From positions 488 through 5,818 of the forward strand of contig JALUQR010000035.1 of NCBI GenBank assembly GCA_027017505.1: a DNA stretch of 5,331 nt. Direction: 5' to 3'. Shown here piece by piece: positions 1 through 5,331 of the stretch. Position numbers and translations under genes: made by a program. A model generated the notes under the pieces. The model saw nothing but the letters and a program-made list of their open reading frames with translations. It ran no database searches and was not told the origin of the DNA. The DNA is from a bacterium. Lineage in GTDB: Bacteria > Desulfobacterota > GWC2-55-46 > DRQE01. Numbering within the stretch: position 1 is the stretch's first letter; each line of letters begins with the position of its first letter.

Positions 1-2
1 CA

Positions 3-581
3 GAAGAGAAGAGCACAGAAAAAGAGAGTATCGAAAAGAAAGAAAAGAGAGAGGAAGAGGAACTCGAAAAACTCAGAAAAGAGCTTGAGGAAAAGAACGC
101 AGAGATAGACAGGCTCAGGGAGCTCTACCTGAGAAAGTGTGCAGACCTGGAGAACTACAAGAAAAGGGTGGAAAAGGAAAAGGCTGTTCTCGTTGAGTTT
201 GCAAACGAAGAGCTCATAAAGGAGCTTCTGCCCGTTATGGATGACTTAGAGAGAGCCATTGAACACATAAAAACCACAGAGAAGGACCAGAAGGCAGTTG
301 AGTCCATGCTCAACGGTGTGGAGCTAACGCTTAAAAAGTTCTTCGGGGTGCTTAAAAAGTTCGGGCTTGAAAGCATACCTGCAGAGGGCGAAAGGTTTGA
401 CCCCTCAAGACACGAGGCAATAAGCCACGAGGAAACCGATAAGTTCGAAAGCGGTACGGTTATAAGGGAGCTCCAGAAGGGGTATCTGCTTAAGAAAAGG
501 CTTCTCAGGCCCACCCTCGTTGTGGTGGCAAAGGAGAAGACAGAGGCAAAGGAAAAGACAGAGGATAAAGAACAGCAATGA
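3..581 (+). CDS. grpE: Nucleotide exchange factor GrpE, 5'-partial
   Basis: GrpE is the cytoplasmic nucleotide-exchange factor that releases ADP from DnaK in the DnaK-DnaJ-GrpE chaperone cycle. The frame is open from the window edge with no ATG, GTG or TTG before a GTG at 168. That GTG encodes the Val inside the conserved block ENYKKRVEKEK, so it is an internal codon and the true start lies upstream of the window. Of 192 visible residues, about 1-50 are a highly charged Glu/Lys coiled coil (the long GrpE dimer helix). They are followed by FANEELIKELLPVMDDLERA, then FDPSRHEAIS and the C-terminal beta-domain signature GYLLKKRLLRPTLVVVA, all typical of the family. The visible length is already close to a normal GrpE, so little is missing. 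The stop overlaps the dnaJ start by 4 nt (ATGA), which implies translational coupling. The tail after the beta domain is a short Lys/Glu repeat. Confidence 0.95.
   Translation, partial: EEKSTEKESIEKKEKREEEELEKLRKELEEKNAEIDRLRELYLRKCADLENYKKRVEKEKAVLVEFANEELIKELLPVMDDLERAIEHIKTTEKDQKAVESMLNGVELTLKKFFGVLKKFGLESIPAEGERFDPSRHEAISHEETDKFESGTVIRELQKGYLLKKRLLRPTLVVVAKEKTEAKEKTEDKEQQ
531..566 (+). repeat. Two-copy 18-bp tandem repeat in the grpE 3' end
   Basis: Bases 531-548 and 549-566 are adjacent 18-bp units matching at 15 of 18 positions. They encode KEKTEA followed by KEKTED in the charged GrpE tail, after the conserved beta domain. A degenerate third partial unit encodes the last residues before the stop. 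This looks like local slippage in a non-conserved tail. Confidence 0.6.
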
Positions 582-1660
582 AAGACTACTACCAGATACT
601 CGGCGTAGACCGCAACGCAACAGAGGAAGAGATAAAGAGAGCCTATCGCAGGCTCGCCATGAAGTATCATCCCGATCGCTGTAGCGGAGACAAGGAAGCT
701 GAGGAAAAGTTCAAGGAGATAAACGAGGCCTATGAGGTCTTGAGTGACCCTGAAAAAAGGGCACGCTATGACAGCTTTGGATACACCCGCAGGCCCGAAG
801 GGTTCGAGGGCGGGTTCGGTGTGGACTTTCACGACCTCTTTGATGACATCTTTTCAGAATTCTTCGGCACATCAAGAAGGCCACGCTCCCAGCCAGGCGA
901 GGACCTGCACTACAACATAAAGCTTGAGTTTGAAGAGGCGGTATTCGGCACCGAAAAGAAGATAACCATACCGAAGAAGACTGTCTGCCCCATATGCCAC
1001 GGAAGAAGGGCAAGGCCTGGCACCTCACCTGCGGTGTGCAGGTCCTGTGGTGGAAAGGGGCAGGTTACCTTTCAGCAGGGCTTCTTCAGAATATCCCGCA
1101 CATGTTCAGCCTGTGGTGGAGAGGGAAGTGTGATAACCACCCCATGCGATAGATGCAGGGGCAGGGGCGAGGTGGAGATGGAACGAACCATAACCGTAAA
1201 GATACCCGCAGGTGTGGACACGGGCACACGCATAAGGGTTGAGGGAGAGGGAGAACCTGGCATACGGGGTGGCCCACCAGGAGACCTCTACCTTTACATA
1301 GAGGTAAAACCCCACCCCCTATTCAAACGCGAGGGAACAGACCTTATATGCGAGGTACCCATAAGCTTTCCACAGGCTGCGCTCGGCTGTGAGATAGATG
1401 TGCCCACACTGGAGGGCAAGGTAAAACTCAAGATACCAGCTGGCACGCAGACAGGCCAGTCCTTCAGGTTCAGGGGCAAGGGTGTGCCTGTGCCAGGAAA
1501 ACGCAAAAGGGGAGACCTCCATGTGGTGGTAAGAATAGAAACCCCCACGAAACTCACCAAACGCCAGAGAGAACTCCTCGAAGAATTTGCACGCATAAGT
1601 AACGATGACATTATGCCCCAGAGAAAGAGCTTCTTCGAAAAAGTAAAAGAACTTTTCTGA
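578..1660 (+). CDS. dnaJ: Chaperone protein DnaJ (class I/type A J-protein)
   Basis: DnaJ is the cytoplasmic co-chaperone that delivers unfolded clients to DnaK and stimulates its ATPase. The 360-residue product has the full class I layout. The J domain spans residues 1-68, with the HPD motif at 31-33 and YEVLSDPEKRARYDSFG closing it. A short, glycine-poor G/F linker runs from about 68 to 107. The zinc-binding region has four CxxC pairs at C137/C140, C154/C157, C176/C179 and C190/C193. Two C-terminal client-binding beta domains follow, with VKIPAGVDTGTRIRVEGEGE near 207-226 and KIPAGTQTGQSFRFRGKG at 285-302. The first zinc repeat reads CPICHGRRA where the family usually has CxxCHGxG. The start at 578 gives the canonical MKDYYQILGV N terminus and overlaps the grpE stop by 4 nt. 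A GAGG at 561-564 is rather far away, so coupling probably drives initiation. The stop overlaps the next start by 1 nt (TGATG). Confidence 0.97.
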   Translation: MKDYYQILGVDRNATEEEIKRAYRRLAMKYHPDRCSGDKEAEEKFKEINEAYEVLSDPEKRARYDSFGYTRRPEGFEGGFGVDFHDLFDDIFSEFFGTSRRPRSQPGEDLHYNIKLEFEEAVFGTEKKITIPKKTVCPICHGRRARPGTSPAVCRSCGGKGQVTFQQGFFRISRTCSACGGEGSVITTPCDRCRGRGEVEMERTITVKIPAGVDTGTRIRVEGEGEPGIRGGPPGDLYLYIEVKPHPLFKREGTDLICEVPISFPQAALGCEIDVPTLEGKVKLKIPAGTQTGQSFRFRGKGVPVPGKRKRGDLHVVVRIETPTKLTKRQRELLEEFARISNDDIMPQRKSFFEKVKELF

Positions 1661-3297
1661 TGAAAAGGATACTCGCAATCTCCATAATAGTCTTACTCCT
1701 GGTGCACCATTCCAGCAGTCTTCAGGCAAGCTGGTTTAAGAGACCACAGGATGTGCTCTGGGGTATATTTGAGTCCATAGAAGAGGAAGGAGCAACCGAG
1801 GAGAACACAGAAAGGCTTGAGACCTTCGTTGACGCCTATCCCAGCTCCGCTGTAACAGACGAGGCACTTATAAGACTGTGTGAGCTTCTCATAGAGAAGA
1901 AACGCTTTGAAAAGGCACTTCTTTACTGCGAGAAACTGCTCTCAGACTTTCCACTCAGCCCCTACAAGGACGAGGCCCTTTATCTTCTGGGATACTCAAA
2001 CTACAGGATGGGCAACATACAGGATGCAAGCTCATCCCTTACCGCTGTTGTGGACTCTCCAACATCCACACTCACACAGAAGGTAAGGGCAACCATTATA
2101 CTCAACAACATAGCTGATGTGGAAGAGCTCCTTTCGGTGCCAGAGCCCTCTCACCTTGTTGGAGCCATACTGCCCCTCAAGGGTGCCTACCGCAGGTTCG
2201 GAGAGAAGGCCCTCAGGGGCATACTCCTTGCAGCAGGGGTGTTCAACCAGGAAACGGACAGTAATGTGGAAATAAAGGTTATAAACACAGTTGACCCCGA
2301 GGAGCCACTTGACTCCTCCATCATAGCAGGCCTTGCAGATGATGCAAGACTTGGCGGAATAATAGGCCCGCTTTTGAGCAAGAACGCAATGAAGGTTGCA
2401 GGGCTCTCACAGGAAAATGGCATACCCATTATAGCACTCTCACAGAAGGAGGGACTGCCAGAGATTGGCGACTATGTGTTCAGAAACTTCCTTACCCCGC
2501 GGGCACAGGCACAGACAATCGCACGCTACGCCGTTGAGGTGCTCGGTAAAGAACGCTTTGCAATACTCTACCCTGAAAACAACTATGGAAGAATACTCAA
2601 AACAGAGTTCAAACAGGCTGTGGAGGCACTTGGTGCAACAGTGGTGGGTGAGCTATCCTACAGACCCGGAAAGAAGGACTTTGCAGAGGAGCTCAAAACA
2701 CTGTTCGCCATAGAGGTTGAAAAACATGTGATAGGCCGTCGCCATGTGGCAAAATACACACCCACGGTGGAGGTGGACGCCCTGTACATACCTGACTATT
2801 ATCCTGCCATAGTGCAGATAGCCCCATACCTTGCATTCTACAACATAAAGGACATACAGCTTCTTGGCTCAAACGGGTGGAACTCTCCGAAACTGCCCCA
2901 GCTTGCTGGCGAGTATGTGGAGGGAGCAGTGTTTGTGGATGGCTTCTTCTCAGGAAGCAAAAGATGGGCAACCGAGGAGTTCGTAAAAAGATTCAGAAAT
3001 ACCTTTGGCTACACCCCTGGCATAATAGAGGCACAGGCCTATGACGCATCCATGATAATGTTCAATGCAATTCAGTCTGCGGGCATGCGCCTGTTTATAA
3101 AGGATGCCATAAAGAGTACGGTTGGCTTTGAGGGTGCAACAGGCACGATACACTTCAGCCCCGAGGGAGAAGCCCTTAAAGAGCTCTTTCTTCTGAAGAT
3201 AGAGAAAGGACGCATCGTGGAGATTGAAGACCCCTGGGCTGTGCTCAAGCAGGATACGGAAAATGCCGAAATAATGGAAAACAGGGTGGATGAATAG
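1660..3297 (+). CDS. Exported TPR plus type 1 periplasmic-binding-domain protein (LpoA-like, penicillin-binding protein activator family)
   Basis: This 545-residue protein starts with a likely Sec signal peptide: MKR, a hydrophobic stretch at about 4-15, and probable cleavage after A23 (LQA|S). No cysteine sits at the cleavage region, so it is not an obvious lipoprotein and is predicted to be soluble in the periplasm. Residues about 50-150 form TPR-like helical pairs, for example RLETFVDAYPSSAVTDEAL and KALLYCEKLLSDFPLSPYKD, as in BamD/YbgF-type repeats. From about 166 onward is a type 1 periplasmic-binding fold (Peripla_BP_6, Leu/Ile/Val-binding type). It begins VGAILPLKGAYRRFGEKALR and includes VDALYIPD (372-379) and DGFF (427-430). 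TPR followed by this fold is the architecture of LpoA, the outer-membrane activator of PBP1A. A role in peptidoglycan synthesis is therefore the best guess, but ligand sensing or solute binding is possible, and no permease or ATPase genes are nearby. It is coupled to dnaJ through TGATG. Confidence 0.8.
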   Translation: MKRILAISIIVLLLVHHSSSLQASWFKRPQDVLWGIFESIEEEGATEENTERLETFVDAYPSSAVTDEALIRLCELLIEKKRFEKALLYCEKLLSDFPLSPYKDEALYLLGYSNYRMGNIQDASSSLTAVVDSPTSTLTQKVRATIILNNIADVEELLSVPEPSHLVGAILPLKGAYRRFGEKALRGILLAAGVFNQETDSNVEIKVINTVDPEEPLDSSIIAGLADDARLGGIIGPLLSKNAMKVAGLSQENGIPIIALSQKEGLPEIGDYVFRNFLTPRAQAQTIARYAVEVLGKERFAILYPENNYGRILKTEFKQAVEALGATVVGELSYRPGKKDFAEELKTLFAIEVEKHVIGRRHVAKYTPTVEVDALYIPDYYPAIVQIAPYLAFYNIKDIQLLGSNGWNSPKLPQLAGEYVEGAVFVDGFFSGSKRWATEEFVKRFRNTFGYTPGIIEAQAYDASMIMFNAIQSAGMRLFIKDAIKSTVGFEGATGTIHFSPEGEALKELFLLKIEKGRIVEIEDPWAVLKQDTENAEIMENRVDE

Positions 3298-3324
3298 CCT
3301 CCTGTGGAGCATACCTTATTTTAA

Positions 3325-3353
3325 TTGAATAAAGAACGAATTTAAGTTATACT
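3325..3353 (+). promoter_or_regulatory. Sigma70-type promoter for the dksA-type gene
   Basis: A -35 candidate TTGAAT at 3325-3330 (4 of 6 consensus) is separated by exactly 17 nt from a -10 candidate TATACT at 3348-3353 (5 of 6 consensus). The surrounding intergenic DNA is AT-rich, unlike the flanking genes. The predicted transcription start is 3360-3361, at the first base of the downstream ATG. This is the only well-spaced promoter seen in the window, and it lies in the only gap longer than 40 nt. Confidence 0.6.
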
Positions 3354-3360
3354 GTCTCTT

Positions 3361-3747
3361 ATGCGTAAGGAGAAACTTGAACACTTCAGAAAAATCCTCA
3401 ACACAAAGCTTGAGGAACTTCTGCAGGAGGCAGAAAAGACGGTAAGTGGTATGAACCGTGCCGATGATGACCACTTTCCTGACCCTACTGACAGGGCATC
3501 CCTGGAGACCGACAGAAACTTCATCCTCAGGGTAAGGGACAGGGAAAGAAAGCTCATCATCAAGGTGAAGGAGGCTCTGAAGAGGATAGAGGAGGGCACC
3601 TACGGCATATGTGAGATATGTGGCGAACCCATCTCCGAAAAACGGCTCGAGGCAAGGCCCGTTACCACAAGCTGTATAGAGTGCAAGAAGGAAGAGGAGG
3701 AGTACGAGAAGTCGGCAAGGGCACACCTTAAGAGGCCTCATACTTGA
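3361..3747 (+). CDS. dksA: DksA/TraR-family C4 zinc-finger transcription regulator
   Basis: DksA proteins enter the RNA polymerase secondary channel and, with ppGpp, reprogram transcription in the stringent response. The 128-residue product has a coiled-coil hairpin with the acidic tip DPTDRAS at 41-47. D41 and D44 correspond to the two functional Asp of E. coli DksA (DPVD). It continues with RDRERKLI (59-66) and RIEEGTYG, then a C4 zinc finger with C84, C87, C105 and C108 around RLEARPVTTSC. It lacks about 30 N-terminal residues relative to E. coli DksA (151 aa) but keeps the tip and the finger. The ATG at 3361 is the first possible start after an in-frame TAA at 3343-3345. No Shine-Dalgarno sequence precedes it (the bases just upstream are pyrimidine-rich), and a promoter points to a transcript starting at the ATG. 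The gene ends in tandem stops TGATGA. A shorter TraR-like paralogue is less likely, given the intact DPxD tip. Confidence 0.9.
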   Translation: MRKEKLEHFRKILNTKLEELLQEAEKTVSGMNRADDDHFPDPTDRASLETDRNFILRVRDRERKLIIKVKEALKRIEEGTYGICEICGEPISEKRLEARPVTTSCIECKKEEEEYEKSARAHLKRPHT

Positions 3748-3780
3748 TGAAAGCTTTTAAAGATATTACAGGCTATCTTT

Positions 3781-4794
3781 ATGCCCGAACTCAGAAAAGA
3801 CCCCATAATCGGCAGATGGGTTATAATCTCCACTGAAAGGGGAAAGCGTCCATCCGAGTTTGTCATACCCCCCATTCCAACAAAGGGAGGGCTGTGCCCC
3901 TTCTGTCCTGGCAACGAGGATATGACCCCACCAGAGATACTCGCCTACAGGCAGGAGGGCACACAGCCGAACACATCAGGATGGCGGATAAGGGTTGTGC
4001 CAAACAAGTTTCCAGCCCTCAGAATAGAGGGAGACCTCGGAAAGGTTGGCGAGGGTGTCTATGACAAGATGAACGGCATAGGTGCCCATGAGGTTATAAT
4101 AGAAACACCAAACCACAGGGACACACTATCAAGCATATCCACACCACACTTCGAGGAGGTTCTCTGGGCCTACAGGGATAGAATAATAGACCTTAAGAAA
4201 GATACAAGACTCAAATACATACTTGTATTTAAAAACCACGGAGAACCTGCGGGGGCTTCACTCGAACACTCGCACTCACAGCTTATAGCACTGCCAATCA
4301 TACCGAAAAGGGTTGCGGAAGAGCTCGATGGCTCACTTGAATACTACAACTACAAGGAACGATGCATATTCTGCGACATAATACGCCAGGAACTCATGCA
4401 GGGCATAAGGGTGGTATCGGAAAATCAGGACTTCCTGGCCGTAACACCCTACGCACCAAAGGCACCCTTTGAGATATGGATAATGCCAAAGTTTCACGAA
4501 TCCAACTTTGAGAACTCACAGAAACAGCACTATCAGAACCTTGCCACACTCTTTTCCGATGTGCTCAAAAGGCTCGATTCTGTGCTCAACAGGCCACCCT
4601 ACAACTTTATACTCCATACCGCACCTGTAAGAGACGGCGAAACACTTCCCCATTATCACTGGCACTTCGAGATAATGCCAAAGCTTGTAAAAACAGCAGG
4701 CTTTGAGTGGGGCTCGGGTTTCTACATAAACCCCACCCCTCCTGAAGAGGCGGCAGAGTACTTAAGGGGCGCAAGCCCGGAAGAGTCTTCTTAA
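3781..4794 (+). CDS. galT: GalT-family (HIT superfamily) hexose-1-phosphate nucleotidylyltransferase; usually called galactose-1-phosphate uridylyltransferase
   Basis: GalT transfers UMP from UDP-glucose to galactose-1-phosphate through a uridylyl-histidine intermediate in the cytoplasmic Leloir pathway. The 337-residue product is full length for the family. It begins with RKDPIIGRWVIIS, then CPFCPGNE with C39 and C42, VVPNKFPAL at 72-80 and TPNHRDTL with H112. C39, C42, H112 and H163 match the E. coli zinc ligands C52, C55, H115 and H164. The active site reads HSHSQ at 163-167, so H165 is the predicted nucleophile. The second HIT-like half carries CIFCD at 195-199, HYHWHFEIMP at 291-300 and AGFEWGSGFYIN at 306-317. 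Bacterial GalT typically has His-Pro-His here, whereas His-Ser-His-Ser-Gln recalls the ADP-glucose phosphorylase branch, so the substrate is uncertain. No other Leloir gene is in the window. It lies 33 nt after dksA in the same frame, with only a weak AGG (3770-3772) 8 nt before the ATG. No convincing separate promoter was found. Confidence 0.88.
   Translation: MPELRKDPIIGRWVIISTERGKRPSEFVIPPIPTKGGLCPFCPGNEDMTPPEILAYRQEGTQPNTSGWRIRVVPNKFPALRIEGDLGKVGEGVYDKMNGIGAHEVIIETPNHRDTLSSISTPHFEEVLWAYRDRIIDLKKDTRLKYILVFKNHGEPAGASLEHSHSQLIALPIIPKRVAEELDGSLEYYNYKERCIFCDIIRQELMQGIRVVSENQDFLAVTPYAPKAPFEIWIMPKFHESNFENSQKQHYQNLATLFSDVLKRLDSVLNRPPYNFILHTAPVRDGETLPHYHWHFEIMPKLVKTAGFEWGSGFYINPTPPEEAAEYLRGASPEESS
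4779..4785 (+). promoter_or_regulatory. Candidate ribosome binding site for the GAF gene
   Basis: The purine run GGAAGAG lies inside the 3' end of galT, 10 nt before the ATG at 4796. No ATG, GTG or TTG occurs in that frame between an in-frame TAA at 4763-4765 and 4796, so this site and the reading frame together fix the start. Confidence 0.4.
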
Positions 4795-4795
4795 G

Positions 4796-5331
4796 ATGGG
4801 TTATGAGCTTTTAGGAAAGATAATAGAGGTTTCAGGATACAACAGAAGCCTTGAGGAACGCTTCAGAAAAGTGGCAAGGCTTGTCGCCCAGGAGCTTGGC
4901 TTCAACAACTGCATCATCTACAGATGGAACAGGGAGGATAACACCTTTACAAAACTTGCGGTCTATGGTGCAAGAAAGTCCATGGTGAATATGTACCGAG
5001 GTAAAGAGGGGCTGTGCGGATGGGTAAGAAAGAATAAAAAGACCCTCCAGCTACACAACCCAGACACACATAACACCCTCTGGAACAACATAGATGACAG
5101 AGGCATAAAGGGGTTTAAGACCATCGTGGTATCCCCCATAAAGGATGAAACCCACCTCTACGGGGTTATGTATCTTAAGGCAGAAAACACACTCCTCCTT
5201 ACAGAACGAAAAAAGAACATACTGCATGTTGTTGCAAAACTTCTGTGCTTCTTTATAAAGTGCGATATAGATTACAAAAGACTCAAGCGAACATACACGA
5301 AACTCAAGGAGATGCAGACCCGCCTCAGTAA
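4796..5331 (+). CDS. GAF-domain protein, 3'-partial; probable sensor histidine kinase N terminus
   Basis: The frame opens at ATG 4796, 1 nt after the galT stop, and stays open to the window edge (178 codons plus 2 bases). Residues about 15-155 read as a GAF domain, a small-ligand or redox sensing fold. The helix SLEERFRKVARLVAQELGF leads into CIIYRWN, followed by LAVYGA, the loop KEGLCGWV at 70-77, VVSPIKDE at 111-118 and LYGVMYLKAEN at 121-131. No transmembrane segment or signal peptide precedes it, so the sensor is cytoplasmic. C39, C74, C151 and C156 are potential redox or ligand positions, though nothing shows they act. The visible end, YKRLKRTYTKLKEMQTRLS, is a coiled-coil linker of the kind that often precedes a HisKA phosphoacceptor domain, so a sensor kinase is the leading inference. 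A PtsP-like or diguanylate cyclase output is also possible. The catalytic part is outside the window. The close spacing suggests cotranscription with galT. Confidence 0.8.
   Translation, partial: MGYELLGKIIEVSGYNRSLEERFRKVARLVAQELGFNNCIIYRWNREDNTFTKLAVYGARKSMVNMYRGKEGLCGWVRKNKKTLQLHNPDTHNTLWNNIDDRGIKGFKTIVVSPIKDETHLYGVMYLKAENTLLLTERKKNILHVVAKLLCFFIKCDIDYKRLKRTYTKLKEMQTRLS

Noticed and set aside
168..581. GTG at 168 as the start of grpE.
   Set aside because: It falls in the middle of the conserved block ENYKKRVEKEK, and the upstream frame is open and clearly GrpE-like coiled coil.
155..832. Long open frame on the - strand (225 codons) across grpE and dnaJ.
   Set aside because: It lies wholly opposite two well-conserved genes, and its translation is a low-complexity Ser/Phe/Leu product of purine-rich coding DNA read backwards. 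It shows no recognisable domain.
1319..1729. Open frame on the - strand opposite the dnaJ 3' end and the start of the next gene.
   Set aside because: It is antisense to conserved coding sequence, has no recognisable motif or ribosome binding site, and fits a chance frame.
3316..3333. AT-rich inverted repeat (TTATT with AATAA) after the LpoA-like gene as a possible terminator.
   Set aside because: The stem is only 5-6 A/T pairs with no GC and no T-run after it, and it overlaps the -35 region of the dksA promoter. It would not be a stable terminator.
3750..3762. Palindromic AAAGCTTT and overlapping CTTTTAAAG between dksA and galT as an operator.
   Set aside because: These are very short AT-rich palindromes in an AT-rich gap, with no second copy or matching promoter to support a binding site.
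3744..3779. Possible promoter for galT: TTGATG (3744-3749) with TATTAC (3764-3769) or TATCTT (3774-3779).
   Set aside because: The spacers are 14 and 24 nt, both poor, and each -10 candidate matches consensus at only 4 of 6 positions. Cotranscription with dksA is simpler.

Overview
The window is a densely packed stretch of bacterial chromosome in which every recognisable gene lies on the + strand. Six genes are visible: grpE (5' end cut off), dnaJ, a TPR plus periplasmic-binding-protein gene of the LpoA-like type, a dksA-type zinc-finger regulator, a galT-family nucleotidylyltransferase, and the first part of a GAF-domain sensor (3' end cut off). No RNA genes, insertion sequences, CRISPR arrays or convincing intrinsic terminators were seen.

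The organism is most likely a diderm (Gram-negative) bacterium, because it has a DksA-type regulator and a secreted LpoA-like protein. Codon use is distinctive: isoleucine is mostly ATA and arginine is often AGG or AGA. Together with moderate GC and very tight packing, this recalls Nitrospirota (Thermodesulfovibrio-like) or neighbouring Desulfobacterota-type lineages. That placement is an impression from composition and protein style, not a demonstrated assignment. Codon use looks the same across all six genes, so there is no sign of recent transfer.

Region 1 (1-3297) is a coupled three-gene block. grpE overlaps dnaJ by 4 nt (ATGA), and dnaJ overlaps the LpoA-like gene by 1 nt (TGATG). GrpE and DnaJ are the nucleotide-exchange factor and J-protein of the cytoplasmic DnaK machine. 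dnaK is not between them, so it is either upstream of the window or elsewhere. The third gene is exported and may serve the cell wall or envelope, so the block joins cytoplasmic and envelope functions.

Region 2 (3298-3360) is the only sizeable intergenic gap and carries a good sigma70-type promoter. Its predicted transcription start falls on, or one base before, the ATG of the dksA-type gene, so that mRNA may be leaderless.

Region 3 (3361-5331) holds dksA, galT and the GAF gene. Gaps are 33 nt and 1 nt, with no separate promoter clearly visible, so all three may be transcribed from the dksA promoter. The galT product carries His-Ser-His-Ser-Gln at its active site, which leaves its true sugar-nucleotide substrate open. 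The GAF gene runs off the end of the window in a coiled-coil segment of the kind that often leads into a histidine kinase.

No clearly new multi-gene system is visible. The points most worth checking are the possible leaderless dksA transcript, the exported TPR/PBP protein without a lipobox coupled to dnaJ, and the substrate of the GalT-family enzyme.
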